The notes under the pieces were generated by a model. That model did not search any database. It was not told where the DNA came from and saw nothing but the letters and a program-made list of their open reading frames with translations. Shown in pieces: positions 35,595-45,837 of a stretch of 64,000 nucleotides of DNA. Each line of letters starts with the position of its first letter. The first letter of the stretch is position 1. The translations under genes were made by a program, and so were the position numbers. Source of the stretch: Parvularcula sp. (GTDB lineage Bacteria; Pseudomonadota; Alphaproteobacteria; Caulobacterales; Parvularculaceae); the NCBI GenBank assembly GCA_002704915.1, contig PAIP01000066.1:1-64000 (forward strand), in the 5' to 3' direction.

Positions 35595-36182
35595 ATGTTG
35601 CCGCCCATCGCATCGCCGTTCGATCCCAAAGCCATTCTGCGAGAACGCATGAAGGGCGAGCGCCGCGCCGCCGCCAAGGCGCGCCCCGATGCGGGCGTCC
35701 ATGCTGCGGCGCATTTCATGAAATCGGTCCCGCGCGATGAAAACGCCGTTGTCTCCGTTTATTTTCCCATGCGCAATGAGCTCGATACCGAGCCGCTTGT
35801 TGCGGCGCTGATCGAGGAAGGCGTCACGGTCGCCCTGCCCGTCGTGGCGAAGAAAAAAGCGCCGCTGCTTTTCCGCGCCTATAAGCCCGGAGACGACCTC
35901 GTCCCCGGCTCCTACGGAGAACTCATCCCCGCCGAAACCGCCCCCGAGGCAACCCCGGACATTCTCGTGGTCCCCCTCCTCGCTTTCACCGCAGAAGGCG
36001 GACGGCTCGGCTATGGCGGCGGCTATTACGACCGCACCCTCGAAAAACTTCGCAAAACCGGCGCGCCTCTCGCCGTCGGCTACGCCTTCGGCGCCCAAGA
36101 AGTTGACGCCCTGCCCCTCTCGCCCCTAGATCAGCCGCTGGACTGGGTGGTGACCGAGCGCGGCGCCACGAAGTGTGGATAA
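35595..36182 (+). CDS. 5-formyltetrahydrofolate cyclo-ligase
   Basis: Converts 5-formyl-THF to 5,10-methenyl-THF with ATP, recycling a storage or inhibitory folate. The 195-residue protein has LRERMKGERRAA near the start and the ATP/substrate loop LAFTAEGGRLGYGGGYYDRTL (~133-153), the family signature (YgfA/FAU1). Coding beside 6S RNA is a recurring bacterial arrangement; in E. coli the two are transcribed together. It is followed by the YmdB-type gene after 9 bases. Confidence 0.94.
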   Translation: MLPPIASPFDPKAILRERMKGERRAAAKARPDAGVHAAAHFMKSVPRDENAVVSVYFPMRNELDTEPLVAALIEEGVTVALPVVAKKKAPLLFRAYKPGDDLVPGSYGELIPAETAPEATPDILVVPLLAFTAEGGRLGYGGGYYDRTLEKLRKTGAPLAVGYAFGAQEVDALPLSPLDQPLDWVVTERGATKCG

Positions 36183-36191
36183 GGACGCGTT

Positions 36192-37019
36192 TTGCGACTT
36201 GCGATTTTCGGCGATGTGGTGGGCAGGAGCGGGCGCAATGCGCTCCTCGATCGGCTGCCGGGCCTGAAGAAAAAACTCGAGCTCGATTTCGTCATCGTCA
36301 ATGTGGAGAACGCCGCGGGCGGCTTTGGCGTCACGGCGCAGATCGTTGACGCCTTTCTCGACGCCGGCGCCGACGCGCTGACCACCGGCAATCACGCCTA
36401 TGACCAGCGCGACGAGATCGACATTTTTGATCGCGAGACGCGGCTGTTGCGTCCCGTGAATTTTCCCTCTTCCAACCCCGGACGCGGCAGCGGCGTCTTC
36501 GAAGCGAAGACCGGCGCCAGCGTGCTCGTCGTCCATGCGCAGGGCCAGATCGGCATGCCGCCGGGGGACGATCCGTTCGCCGCGGTCGAGCGCGAACTCG
36601 CTGGCGCGGTTCTCGGCAAGGATGTGGACGCCATCGTCGTCGACCTTCACGCGGAGGCGACATCGGAAAAAATGGCCATGGGTCACTTTCTCGATGGGCG
36701 CGCCAGCCTTGTCGTCGGCACGCATACCCATGTTCCGACTGCGGACGATCGTATTCTGCCGCGCGGGACCGGCTATATCACGGATCTTGGCATGTGCGGC
36801 GATTATGACAGCGTCATCGGCATGGAAAAATCGGAGCCGCTGCGCCGCTTCGTGACTAAAATGCCCGGCGGCCGGTTCAGCCCCGCCAATGGCGAAGCGA
36901 CAATCTGCGGCGTGATGGTGGAGACCGATCCATCGACCGGCCTCTCCAAAACCATCGCGCCGATCCGACTTGACGGAGGCCTTCGGTGCGCCATGCCCGA
37001 TTCAGACGGTTCCGGTTAA
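36192..37019 (+). CDS. YmdB family metallophosphoesterase (TIGR00282)
   Basis: A 275-residue cytoplasmic phosphodiesterase of the YmdB group; the Bacillus relative acts on 2',3'-cyclic nucleotides. The dinuclear metal site is visible: FGDVVGRSGR (Asp8), NVENAAGGFG, TTGNHAYDQRDE, VDLHAEATSEK and GTHTHVPTADD. It starts with TTG 9 bases after the cyclo-ligase, so the two are one transcript. The stop overlaps that of the convergent hydrolase by 4 bases. Confidence 0.92.
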   Translation: MRLAIFGDVVGRSGRNALLDRLPGLKKKLELDFVIVNVENAAGGFGVTAQIVDAFLDAGADALTTGNHAYDQRDEIDIFDRETRLLRPVNFPSSNPGRGSGVFEAKTGASVLVVHAQGQIGMPPGDDPFAAVERELAGAVLGKDVDAIVVDLHAEATSEKMAMGHFLDGRASLVVGTHTHVPTADDRILPRGTGYITDLGMCGDYDSVIGMEKSEPLRRFVTKMPGGRFSPANGEATICGVMVETDPSTGLSKTIAPIRLDGGLRCAMPDSDGSG

Positions 37020-38971
37020 GCCGTCCCGGCGAAGATCACATTCCAGAAGATAAGCACCGACGCGAGGCCGGCCAGCGCCAGCGCAAACACGGTATGATGC
37101 AACTTGCGCCAGACGCCCCAGCCGGCTTTCGCCCAGGCGGGCCACAGGCTGACGAGCCCCGCAAGCGCCGCCGCAAAGACGACCAGCCCCGCAAGCCGCA
37201 CCGAGACGACAGAGGCCGTCGGGTAGCTCTGCAGCGCCGCCGCGCCAAGGGACGACAGATCGGCCATTAACCAGAGCGTCGCCCCCGCAAAGACGAATGT
37301 CACTATCGACGCCGCCATGGCGCCAAGGCCCAAAAGCGCGCCCAGCTTCGTTTGCGCAACGTCGCGGCCCTGTCGTCGCCAGGCGCCAAGCAAGGTCGTC
37401 GCGGCGAAGAACAGCGCCGCTCCGAGTGCAAGATTGAGATAATCGGGATTTGAAGACAGCCCGATGCGGTCATAGGAGTGGACGCCTGAGCCGTCGCTGA
37501 AATGAGTGACGCGCCCTTTTTCATTTCGCCCGAAAACAATACGCTCGCCCTTCCGGTTTTCGAAAGTGTCGGGCGCGCCGGGAAGCGGCGCATAATGTTC
37601 CGCTTCGCCGCCTTCGATCAGCGTCAGGCCGCCGCCTTGCGCCGGCGTCACCGTGGCTTTCGAGCTTGTGGCGAAGAGTTTTTCAAACAGCGAAAAAGAG
37701 CGGCGATTGTCGAGATAATTGCCGGCGAAGGCGCCCGCGCGCTCCTCAAATTGCGGATCGTCGCGCGCCGGCGTCATGGGCCGGTCCAGCACATGATCGA
37801 TCACCAAAGGCCCCAGATCGCTGACAAGCGTTCGATCGTTGGTCGTGCTCTGCGACACGAAGACGCCGAGATCGAGTTCGGGAACCAGCGTCATATTCGT
37901 GTAGAACGCCGTGGTGGCCCCGCCATGACCGAAAGTGGCGACATCGCGATAAACCGAACTCATGAAGCCATGGGCGAGATCGGCGCCCGATGCGCGGTCG
38001 TCGAAAGCGCGGACCCACATGCGCTCATGGGTTTCGGGCCGCATCAGCCGGACGCCGTCATGTTCGCCGCGCCCCAGGTGAAACAACATCCATTGCGCCA
38101 TGTCGGCAGCCGTCGACGCCATGGCGCCCGCAGGCGCAAAAGGCCCGATCTGCATCAGCTCCGCAGGTTCATAGGCGCCCGCCTTGACGTCATAGCCGGT
38201 CGCCAGCGCCGCGCGCTCATCTTCGTTCATCAAAGACGGGGCGGCGATGGTTGTGTGCGTCATCGCCAGCGGCTTCAGAATGTCCTGTTCGAGAAACGCA
38301 CGATAGGACTTGCCCGATACATCCTCGACAATTTTTGCAGCAAGCGCCGAGCCCCAATTGGAATAAGACGTGCGCGCGCCCGGCGGATAAACCCGTTTCG
38401 GCATGGTTTCTTTCAACGCATCCGTGAGTGAAATATCCCCGTCATCGGGATAGGTGAATACTTTCAGCGTATCCTCAAAGCCTGCGCGATGCGCCATCAG
38501 ATCGTTCATGGTGACCGGGGCGCCGAACGCCTCCGGGATCGTCATATCTTTGAGATAGGTGTTTACATCCGCATCGAGATCGATGAGCCCGCGCTCCTCG
38601 AGCATCATCACCGCGGTCCAGGTGAAGGTTTTCGAGACCGAGCCGATGCGGAACAACGTGTCGTAACCGCTCGCCGGCTCGCCCGCCTCCACATCCTTTT
38701 CGCCATAGGCCTTGGCGAAGACGATCTTGCCGTTGCGGACGACGCTGACCGTCACCGCCGGCGCATCATGTTCGCGCCGATGCGCAGCGACCACGCCGTC
38801 GACGAAGCCTTCGAGCACGGCTTGTGGACGCGTCGGCTCGAATGCCGGGAGTTCGACTTCATCCACAGGCGTCGATGGCGCAGGATCGGGCGGCGGCGGG
38901 GTTTGCGCCCAGGCCTTGTGGCCGCACGGCATCGCAGCGAGCATCAATAAAACGGCGAAGAAAAGGCGCAT
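37016..38971 (-). CDS. Serine beta-lactamase-family hydrolase with C-terminal membrane helices
   Basis: A 651-residue exported protein of the beta-lactamase/class C penicillin-binding fold (PF00144). After a signal peptide (~1-23) it has the catalytic SVSK (Ser111, Lys114), the YSNWG motif near 200 and a HGG-type box (FGHGGATT). The last ~170 residues contain four transmembrane helices, so the catalytic part is tethered to the membrane. Relatives cleave D-amino-acid peptides or esters. It need not confer resistance. The frame reaches 39097, but the ATG at 38971 starts the signal peptide. Confidence 0.9.
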   Translation of the reverse strand: MRLFFAVLLMLAAMPCGHKAWAQTPPPPDPAPSTPVDEVELPAFEPTRPQAVLEGFVDGVVAAHRREHDAPAVTVSVVRNGKIVFAKAYGEKDVEAGEPASGYDTLFRIGSVSKTFTWTAVMMLEERGLIDLDADVNTYLKDMTIPEAFGAPVTMNDLMAHRAGFEDTLKVFTYPDDGDISLTDALKETMPKRVYPPGARTSYSNWGSALAAKIVEDVSGKSYRAFLEQDILKPLAMTHTTIAAPSLMNEDERAALATGYDVKAGAYEPAELMQIGPFAPAGAMASTAADMAQWMLFHLGRGEHDGVRLMRPETHERMWVRAFDDRASGADLAHGFMSSVYRDVATFGHGGATTAFYTNMTLVPELDLGVFVSQSTTNDRTLVSDLGPLVIDHVLDRPMTPARDDPQFEERAGAFAGNYLDNRRSFSLFEKLFATSSKATVTPAQGGGLTLIEGGEAEHYAPLPGAPDTFENRKGERIVFGRNEKGRVTHFSDGSGVHSYDRIGLSSNPDYLNLALGAALFFAATTLLGAWRRQGRDVAQTKLGALLGLGAMAASIVTFVFAGATLWLMADLSSLGAAALQSYPTASVVSVRLAGLVVFAAALAGLVSLWPAWAKAGWGVWRKLHHTVFALALAGLASVLIFWNVIFAGTA

Positions 38972-39026
38972 TGTCGGTCTCCCTTGATGCGGCCAAGGTA
39001 ACAGACAATGCGCTGGGGCCAAGCAT

Positions 39027-39287
39027 TTAGGCCCTGTTGTCGAGCTGGGAGCGCACGAACCGCCGCCCAAGCAGCGTCGCCCGGTAAGGCCCGCCATTGG
39101 TGGACGCGATGAGCCTGCGCCTTTTCAGCCGCTTGAAGACGGCGAGCGTGCAGTCTTCAAGCGTCCAACCCTCGCGCGTTGCGCAATTGACAGCGATGAT
39201 TTTTCCGTTCCCGTCTTTGTCAACGAGAATCGCGCCGCCGCGTGCGAGCGCATGGAGCGTTCTCTGCTCCGCTTTCGAAATGTTCAT
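39027..39287 (-). CDS. yjhX: YjhX/TopAI family toxin-like protein
   Basis: An 86-residue protein closely resembling E. coli YjhX (TopAI, UPF0386), which binds and inhibits DNA topoisomerase I. Shared marks are [18 protein letters not shown], the variable hairpin ending in [23 protein letters not shown] and [22 protein letters not shown]. In E. coli the antitoxin is the acetyltransferase-like YjhQ; no such gene is next to this one. Its neighbours are a hydrolase and an amidohydrolase. Confidence 0.88.
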   Translation of the reverse strand: MNISKAEQRTLHALARGGAILVDKDGNGKIIAVNCATREGWTLEDCTLAVFKRLKRRRLIASTNGGPYRATLLGRRFVRSQLDNRA

Positions 39288-39573
39288 GGAAAATAAGTCC
39301 GATTTGGTCGCTAAACCGGGCGCGAGAACGCAGCCGCCGCCGAAAGGGCGGGCGCCGGTTTCTTTCGCGCCGTGAAAGGCGGTTTAGCGGGTAACAAGCT
39401 CGGACATGAATTCCTCTGCGCCAAGCGTTAGCATGGGAAGTTTCCGGCTTCAATATGCCGCCACGCCGCGCCTTTGTCGCAAATTCGGCCCGGTCCGTCG
39501 CAACGCAGCCCATCAACCATTTTCTCAAGCGACGTTCCAGCTAGCATCCCGCGCAAAACCGGACGCTATCACC

Positions 39574-41094
39574 ATGACCAGAAAACTGTTGCCGCTGCTT
39601 CTTTTTCTCATTCTCGCGCTTCAGGGATGCGTTAGTCCCCGGCCCTCACATCCCGCAGATATTCTGATTACGAACGCCGTCCTGATTTCACCGGAACGGG
39701 AGAAACCGCTGCAAGGCGCGTGGCTCGCCATCAACGGCGATAGGATCGTCGCTGTAGGTGACGGCGCCCCGCCGGCAGGCGCTTCGGAGATCATCGACGC
39801 GCAAGGAAAATATCTGATACCGGGGCTCATCGACAGCCATGTTCACCTCTATCACGCAACCGGATTGAAACGCCGTTATACGGATGATTTTGATCGCCTC
39901 TACGCCGCCTATATGGCGCAACAGCCGCGCAGCTTTCTTTATTACGGATTCACGAGCATCATCGAGCTGAATTCCGATGAAGAGGCCAATGCGCGCTTCC
40001 TGTCTTCGCCGCAACGGCCGCGCCTGTTTCATTGCGGGCAAGGCGTCATTCTGTCAGACGGCTTCATGGCGATGGAATTGGGAGCCACTTCTGTCGGCGA
40101 GGCCTATCCCGGCTATTTGATCGACACCTATCGAGACGCGCCGGCGCCGCCGGGCGCCGATCCCGCCGCCCACACGCCGGAAGCCGCAGTGCGCCATATC
40201 AAGGATAGCGGCGGCCGGTGCGTCAAAGCCTATTACGAAGAAGCCCTATGGTGGCCCGGCGATGAACCGCCTGCTTTTTCATTGCCCACGCCGGAGATCA
40301 TGCGCGATCTCGTGGGTGAAGCGCATCACCAAGACATGCCCGTCATCCTGCATGCAACCACCCCGGCGGGACATGAATTTGCGCTTGCGACGGGCGTCGA
40401 CATTCTCGCACACGGCATGTGGGAATGGCCCGGTCAAGCGTTCGATGCGCCAGAGCCGCAGGAGACATATGCCGACATCGCCTCACGCATTGCTGCAAGC
40501 GAAACGTGGCTACAGCCCACATTCGCCTCGATCCGCAACACGGCGTCTCTTTTCAATGAGGCGGTGCTTGCCGATCCGAGATGGGTGAACGCAGTTCCAT
40601 CATCCTATATGGACTATCTCAAAGGCGATGCGCAAAAACAGCGTGATATGTTCCTGGCCGTTTTTGAGCACAAACTTCGCGAAAACGGCGAGACCGCGCC
40701 TGTTCCCGCGCTGCAGCGCGCTTTCAACCTCCGCTATCAAAGGCTAATCGGCAAGATGGCTGAAAACGGCGCCAATCTCACTTTTGGCACAGACACGGCA
40801 GTCGGAGCTTTTGGCTGGGCGTCGCCGCCGGGTCTCGCCGGCCTATGGGAAATCGGAATCTGGGACGCCGCAGGCATTGATCCCGAAACCATTTTTAAAG
40901 CACTCACCATCAACAACGCAAGCGCGTTTGGCCTCAGCGATGATCTCGGAACGCTCGAAGCCGCTAAGCTTGCCGACCTTCTGCTCCTTCGTGAAAACCC
41001 GCTAGAAGATGTGTCCGCTTACGACACTATCGAACTCGTGATCACCGGCGGGAGCGTGATTGACCGTCAATCTTTATCCGCTGCACAAAACTAG
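39574..41094 (+). CDS. Amidohydrolase family lipoprotein
   Basis: A 506-residue exported metal-dependent hydrolase. A lipoprotein signal peptide ends at LQGC (Cys ~19). The metal site starts with LIDSHVHLYH (HxH), a later HAT/HG pair (VILHATTPAGHEF, DILAHGMW) and the terminal FGTDTAVG aspartate follow. The end LSDDLGTLEAAKLADLLLL is typical of imidazolonepropionase/dipeptidase-like members. The substrate is unknown. The frame is open from 39406, but the ATG at 39574 begins the signal peptide. The 290 bases before it, back to yjhX, hold no clear gene. Confidence 0.9.
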   Translation: MTRKLLPLLLFLILALQGCVSPRPSHPADILITNAVLISPEREKPLQGAWLAINGDRIVAVGDGAPPAGASEIIDAQGKYLIPGLIDSHVHLYHATGLKRRYTDDFDRLYAAYMAQQPRSFLYYGFTSIIELNSDEEANARFLSSPQRPRLFHCGQGVILSDGFMAMELGATSVGEAYPGYLIDTYRDAPAPPGADPAAHTPEAAVRHIKDSGGRCVKAYYEEALWWPGDEPPAFSLPTPEIMRDLVGEAHHQDMPVILHATTPAGHEFALATGVDILAHGMWEWPGQAFDAPEPQETYADIASRIAASETWLQPTFASIRNTASLFNEAVLADPRWVNAVPSSYMDYLKGDAQKQRDMFLAVFEHKLRENGETAPVPALQRAFNLRYQRLIGKMAENGANLTFGTDTAVGAFGWASPPGLAGLWEIGIWDAAGIDPETIFKALTINNASAFGLSDDLGTLEAAKLADLLLLRENPLEDVSAYDTIELVITGGSVIDRQSLSAAQN

Positions 41095-41164
41095 GCCCGG
41101 CATGACGAGGCGACGCTCTTCCAAAAACAGCAATGCGCATGGCGTGAGTTCGCCGCCCCTTTTC

Positions 41165-41908
41165 TTATCTGACGTAACTCGCGCCATTGATGTCGAAGGT
41201 CGCGCCCGTCGCTGATGGACATGCGCCGCTTGCGCAGAACAGGATCATCGCTGCGACTTCCTGCGGCGAGGCGACGCGCCCAAGTGGAATGTCTGTGACG
41301 GCGTTCTTTCTGTTTTCGATGTCCTGCGGCGCCATGCGGGTTTCGACCCAGCCCGGCGCGATAGCATAGAACAGGATATTCTCGCCGGAATAGCCCCGCG
41401 CCAGCGTCTTGGTCATGGCGAGCACGGCGCCTTTCGACGCCGCATAGGCGGCGTGATCAGGGCCGTCGCCGCGATGGCCCGCCCGGCTCGCCACATTGAC
41501 GATGACCCCGCCGCCCTGGTCCCGGAAATGGGCGATGGCCGCGCGGCAGATATCCGCCGGCGCCTGGACATTGACGGCCATGGTCCGGGCCCAGCTTGTC
41601 GCCCACTCTTCCTCGTCAGCGTCAATCGCGGAGGGTATATAGATCCCGGCATTATTGACGACGGCGTCGAGACGCCCAGCGGCCTTGATGGCGGCCGCCA
41701 TCAACCGGGCTCCGGCTCCGGGCGCGGCGAGATCCTCGAATATCATCTCCCCGCCTGCCTCCGCCGCCGCCTTTTCGGCCTGCTCGCTGGGCGCAGAGGC
41801 ATGGAGGAGGACCCGCGCCCCCGCCTCTGCGGCCGCTTTGGCCGTCGCCGCGCCGATCCCCCGAGAGGCCCCCGTCACCAGCACTGTTTTTCCGGCTAAG
41901 TTGCTCAT
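41165..41908 (-). CDS. SDR family oxidoreductase
   Basis: A 247-residue cytoplasmic short-chain dehydrogenase. TGASRGIG (~12-19) binds NAD(P), NNAG lies near 87, and the catalytic VNVASRAG and [16 protein letters not shown] contain Ser and Tyr-x3-Lys. The end [14 protein letters not shown] matches acetoacetyl-CoA-reductase or FabG-like members. The substrate is open. It is divergent from yebC, 81 bases apart. Confidence 0.93.
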   Translation of the reverse strand: MSNLAGKTVLVTGASRGIGAATAKAAAEAGARVLLHASAPSEQAEKAAAEAGGEMIFEDLAAPGAGARLMAAAIKAAGRLDAVVNNAGIYIPSAIDADEEEWATSWARTMAVNVQAPADICRAAIAHFRDQGGGVIVNVASRAGHRGDGPDHAAYAASKGAVLAMTKTLARGYSGENILFYAIAPGWVETRMAPQDIENRKNAVTDIPLGRVASPQEVAAMILFCASGACPSATGATFDINGASYVR

Positions 41909-41989
41909 AAATCCTCCACACTTGAATTTTTACGAGCCCTCGGCATAACGGGCCCCAAAATCAACCCCAATCGAGTTCACGAGGACCCC

Positions 41990-42736
41990 ATGGCCGGGCA
42001 TAGCAAATGGGCGAACATCCAGCACCGCAAAGGGCGCCAGGACGCCAAGCGCTCCAAGATGTTCTCCAAACTGTCGAAAGAAATCACCGTCGCCGCAAAG
42101 ATGGGCGCGCCGGACCCGGAATTTAATCCGCGCCTCAGGCTCGCCATCCAGGCGGCGAAAGCCCAGTCCATGCCTAAGGACAATATCGACCGGGCGATCA
42201 AGAAATCGACCAGCGCAGACGAGGCGAATTTCGAGGAAATCCGTTACGAGGGCTTCGGCCCGGCGGGCGTCGGCGTCATCGTCGAGGCGCTGACCGACAA
42301 CCGCAACCGCGCCGCGAGCGATATCCGCGCGATCTTTTCCAAGAACGGGGGCAATATGGGCGAGACGGGCTCCGTCTCCTTCATGTTCGATCTTGTGGGG
42401 TATATCGAATACCCGGCGGACAAGGCGTCCGAAGATGAAATGCTTGAAGCGGCGATCGAGGCCGGCGCCGACGACGTTCAGTCATCGGAAGAAACCCACG
42501 AAATCTATTGCGCCTTCGATCAGTTGGCAGAAGTAAGCTCAGCTTTGGAAGAAAAGTTCGGCGAAGCGACATCTGCTAAACCTTACTGGAAACCGCAGAA
42601 TACGATTGACGTAGAAGGCGACAAGGCGTCGACGCTGATGAAGCTGATCGACGCGCTGGAAGACAATGACGACGTTCAGAATGTCTACGCCAATTTCGAG
42701 ATTTCCGACGAGGAAATGGAAAAGCTCGCCAGCTAA
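41990..42736 (+). CDS. YebC/PmpR family protein (translation/regulatory factor)
   Basis: A 248-residue protein starting [25 protein letters not shown], the unmistakable YebC start, with [12 protein letters not shown] and [22 protein letters not shown]. YebC proteins were first described as transcription regulators and more recently linked to relief of ribosome stalling at proline runs. The window also codes for EF-P (45263), which acts on the same problem. In many genomes yebC is next to ruvC; here it is not. Confidence 0.96.
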   Translation: MAGHSKWANIQHRKGRQDAKRSKMFSKLSKEITVAAKMGAPDPEFNPRLRLAIQAAKAQSMPKDNIDRAIKKSTSADEANFEEIRYEGFGPAGVGVIVEALTDNRNRAASDIRAIFSKNGGNMGETGSVSFMFDLVGYIEYPADKASEDEMLEAAIEAGADDVQSSEETHEIYCAFDQLAEVSSALEEKFGEATSAKPYWKPQNTIDVEGDKASTLMKLIDALEDNDDVQNVYANFEISDEEMEKLAS

Positions 42737-42772
42737 GGCGCTTTCTTTCCGTACGCTGAGGCAAAGTTCTCC

Positions 42773-42794
42773 GGCGGCGCTTGACCGCGCCGCC
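42773..42794 (+). terminator. Hairpin after yebC
   Basis: GGCGGCGC-TTGACC-GCGCCGCC is a perfect 8-base stem 36 bases after the yebC stop. No T run follows, so it is a weak or Rho-assisted terminator at best. Confidence 0.4.
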
Positions 42795-42900
42795 ATTGCG
42801 TTAAACTATCCCCTCCCGTGAAACGGTGACTTAAGTCTTTTTGAAAGCTCCGGCGGCTAGGCAAGAGCCCATGCAAGCCGCAAGAGAGCCAGGGGATCGC

Positions 42901-45156
42901 ATGCGCGGGAGAGTCTTCCGGATGGCGGCCGCCGCCATGGCCGGGTCAGTAGTGTTTAATGCAGCGAGCGCCCTCGCAGCCGGCCTCGATGCGCAGCCGG
43001 ACGGGCACGAGAACGAGTTCGGCCGCAGCATCCCGTCCCGCGACTTCGCCAGTTTTATCCCTTGCGCCCAGGCGGTGCGGATCGCCCATGAAGATGCGCC
43101 CATCATCGACGGCGATCTGTCGGACCCCGTCTGGCGGCGCGCCCAGATGATCGACGAATTCTATCAGGTCGACCCGGTGGAGGGGGCGACGCCGAGCCAG
43201 CCGACCGCCGCCTATATCCTTTACGATGAGCGCAATCTTTATATCGGCATCTATAATTACGACGACGAGCCGGAGCTGATCCGCCGCTCCCAGATGCAGC
43301 GCGACTTCATCCTGCGCGACGATGATGCGGTGCGCGTTTATCTCGACACCTTCGGCTCGTTCCGCGACGCCTATTTTTTCGGCGTCAACGCCAATGGAGC
43401 GCGCGCAGACGCCCTGATCGAAAACAATGAAAGCTATCAAAATCAGTGGAACACGATCTGGCGCGCGAAATCGCAGGTCGTCGAAGACGGCTGGATCACC
43501 GAAATTGTCATACCGTTTCAATCCATCTCCTTCGATCCGTCGCTCGAAGAATGGAACATGCAGATCGTGCGCAATATCCGGCGCACCAATGAGGAAATCC
43601 GCTGGTCGAATATCGATCAGAGCCGGGGTCGGATCGACATCACCAATCCGGGCCGGTTGACCGGCGTCGTCGATGTAAAAAGCGGCGCCGGCCTTGAGGT
43701 GCAGGCCTATGTCACCGGATCCGCCGCTTATGACTGGACGACGGCCGACAAGGACTACGCCGTCAATCCGAGCGGCAACGCCTTTTACAAGATCACCCCG
43801 GCGCTGACCGGCTCGCTCACCGTCAACACGGATTTTTCCGACACCGCGCTCGATGCGCGGCAGGTCAATACCGGCCGGTTCTCGCTGTTCTTTCCCGAAA
43901 CCCGCGACTTCTTTCTTCAGGACGCCCAAGTGTTCGAGTTTGGCGGGCGCCTTTTCGATAGCGGGCCGGTGAACGGCCTGCCTTTCTTCACGCGCAATAT
44001 CGGCATCGTCAACGGAACGCCCGTTGACCTCACCGCCGGCGCAAAGCTCAGCGGCAAGATCGGGCCCGCCAATGTGGGCATGATCTCCGCGCGCACCGGC
44101 GCGTCCGACGCCCTCGGCGTCGATAGCCAGATCCTGTCTGCGGCGCGATTTTCCGTACCCGTCTTTTCCGAATCGAAACTGGGCGTCACTTTCACCCATG
44201 GCGACCCTACTGGCGCCGAGACCAACACTGTGGCCGGCGCCGATTTCCAGTTCAAACGCTCCAATGTCGCCGGCGCGGGCACGCTTTTCAGCGACTCAGC
44301 GTTCATTCAAAGCTTCGATGACGGCGAAAGAGGCCATATGGCGGCCCACGAAACCGCCTATCGCAGCCAGCGCTGGAACGCGACCTTGAGACTGCGCGAT
44401 ATCACCGACGACTATGCGCCGCGTCTTGGCTTCTCCAACCGCACCGGCATTCGCAAGTATAACGGCAATTTTTTCCGTATCTTCCGGCCGAAAGACAGCT
44501 TTCTGCGTCAGGCCGAAGCAGGCGTTTGGACCGACTACATTACCGACCGCAACGGGCTGCGACTCGATCATTATATGGGCGCATGGGCGAACGCCGACAA
44601 CAACGCAGGCGACAGCGCAGGGTTTGAATATCAACACGCCAGGATCAGGATCATCGAGCCCTTTTCCATCGCCGGCGAAGTTCCGGTGGCGTCGGGCGAT
44701 TACGAATGGAACCGGTATGAAGCATCCGTCAGCGCCACAAATGCGCGCATTGTGGGCGCATCGGCGGAGATCGGGTGGGGCGGAATTTATGACGGCGATT
44801 ATTTTCGCGCCTCTTCGGATGTCAGCCTGCGACCCAGCCGTTTCGTTGAAATCACCGGCGGCTATGAATATACGCAGTTCGATCTTCCTTCAGGCGAGAT
44901 CGGCGTCCATATCGCATCCATCGACTCAGTCATCGCCTTCACGCCGGACATGACGATCAAGACCGAAGTGCAATATGACAATATCTCCGAAGCCTTCACG
45001 TTCTTCTCGCGCTTCAGTTGGGAGCCCATACCCGAGCGGGAAATCTTCCTCTCCTTCGGACATACGGCGTTGATCGACCGGGTCGATTTTCCGCGCGATT
45101 TTCGCTCTCGCGGGTCCAGCCTGGCCTTACGCCTCGGCCACACCTTCCGGATGTAG
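42901..45156 (+). CDS. DUF5916 outer-membrane protein with CBM9-like N-terminal domain
   Basis: A 751-residue exported protein. After a signal peptide (~1-27, ending ASALAAG) a CBM9-like beta-sandwich ([28 protein letters not shown] ... [14 protein letters not shown]) is followed by a long DUF5916 region of beta strands ([43 protein letters not shown]) that ends in a typical aromatic-terminated outer-membrane barrel strand. Members occur in Bacteroidetes and Proteobacteria near surface peptidases or glycan enzymes. The ATG at 42901 follows AGGGGA; earlier in-frame starts exist. Function is unknown. Confidence 0.88.
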   Translation: MRGRVFRMAAAAMAGSVVFNAASALAAGLDAQPDGHENEFGRSIPSRDFASFIPCAQAVRIAHEDAPIIDGDLSDPVWRRAQMIDEFYQVDPVEGATPSQPTAAYILYDERNLYIGIYNYDDEPELIRRSQMQRDFILRDDDAVRVYLDTFGSFRDAYFFGVNANGARADALIENNESYQNQWNTIWRAKSQVVEDGWITEIVIPFQSISFDPSLEEWNMQIVRNIRRTNEEIRWSNIDQSRGRIDITNPGRLTGVVDVKSGAGLEVQAYVTGSAAYDWTTADKDYAVNPSGNAFYKITPALTGSLTVNTDFSDTALDARQVNTGRFSLFFPETRDFFLQDAQVFEFGGRLFDSGPVNGLPFFTRNIGIVNGTPVDLTAGAKLSGKIGPANVGMISARTGASDALGVDSQILSAARFSVPVFSESKLGVTFTHGDPTGAETNTVAGADFQFKRSNVAGAGTLFSDSAFIQSFDDGERGHMAAHETAYRSQRWNATLRLRDITDDYAPRLGFSNRTGIRKYNGNFFRIFRPKDSFLRQAEAGVWTDYITDRNGLRLDHYMGAWANADNNAGDSAGFEYQHARIRIIEPFSIAGEVPVASGDYEWNRYEASVSATNARIVGASAEIGWGGIYDGDYFRASSDVSLRPSRFVEITGGYEYTQFDLPSGEIGVHIASIDSVIAFTPDMTIKTEVQYDNISEAFTFFSRFSWEPIPEREIFLSFGHTALIDRVDFPRDFRSRGSSLALRLGHTFRM

Positions 45157-45262
45157 CGCGTTCCGATCGCGCCCGTTGGGGCGCGGCTTGCCATGCCCTG
45201 TAGGGGCTGGTAAAGGCGCGGCCTTTCCCGGCTTCAAGGCCCTGAGCGGCAAGGCGAGATGT

Positions 45263-45826
45263 ATGAAAATCAACGGCAATGAAATCCGTCCCGGCAATGT
45301 CATCCAGCATCAGGGCGGCCTCTGGGCGGCGGTCAAGGTCAACGCCGTCAAACCCGGCAAGGGGCCGGCCTATGCGCAGGTGGAACTGAAAAACCTTGAG
45401 GACGGGCGCAAACTCAATGAACGCTTCCGCGCCGCCGAAACGATCGAACGCGTGCGCCTCGAACAGAAAGACCACACCTATCTTTACGCCGAAGGCGACA
45501 TGCTGGTCTTTATGGATACGGAAAGCTACGAGCAGATCCATATTTCCAAAGACATGATCGGCGAGCGCGCGGCGTTCCTTCAGGACGGCATGAATGTGGT
45601 CGTGGAAAGCCATGAAGGCCGGCCCATCGGCGTGCAGCTTCCCGAACATGTGACGCTGGAAGTCGTCGAGACAGAGCCCACCGTCAAAGGCCAGACCGCG
45701 TCCTCCTCCTACAAGCCGGCCATCGCCGACAACGGCCTCCGGATCATGATCCCGCCTTACATGACCACGGGCGAAAAGATCGTCGTCAACACTGAGACGA
45801 TGGAATATGTGAAGCGCGCTGACTAA
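45263..45826 (+). CDS. efp: Elongation factor P
   Basis: Relieves ribosome stalling at consecutive prolines. A 187-residue protein with three beta domains starting [19 protein letters not shown]; the acceptor loop is PGKGPAYAQ with Lys33. The canonical loop reads PGKG, where the lysine is beta-lysylated in E. coli. The modification enzymes are not in this window. The C-terminal [14 protein letters not shown] matches EF-P. It ends 12 bases from the convergent catalase gene. The frame is open from 45176, but the MKINGN start is the family start. Confidence 0.96.
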   Translation: MKINGNEIRPGNVIQHQGGLWAAVKVNAVKPGKGPAYAQVELKNLEDGRKLNERFRAAETIERVRLEQKDHTYLYAEGDMLVFMDTESYEQIHISKDMIGERAAFLQDGMNVVVESHEGRPIGVQLPEHVTLEVVETEPTVKGQTASSSYKPAIADNGLRIMIPPYMTTGEKIVVNTETMEYVKRAD

Positions 45827-45837
45827 GGCTGCGGCCC

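Noticed and set aside
37016-38971. Beta-lactamase-fold gene as an antibiotic-resistance gene
   Set aside because: The SxxK/YSN/HGG pattern also fits peptidases and esterases, and the C-terminal membrane helices are not those of a true AmpC enzyme.
42946-44199. 417-codon open frame on the minus strand
   Set aside because: Antisense to the DUF5916 gene, with no domain and no ribosome-binding site.
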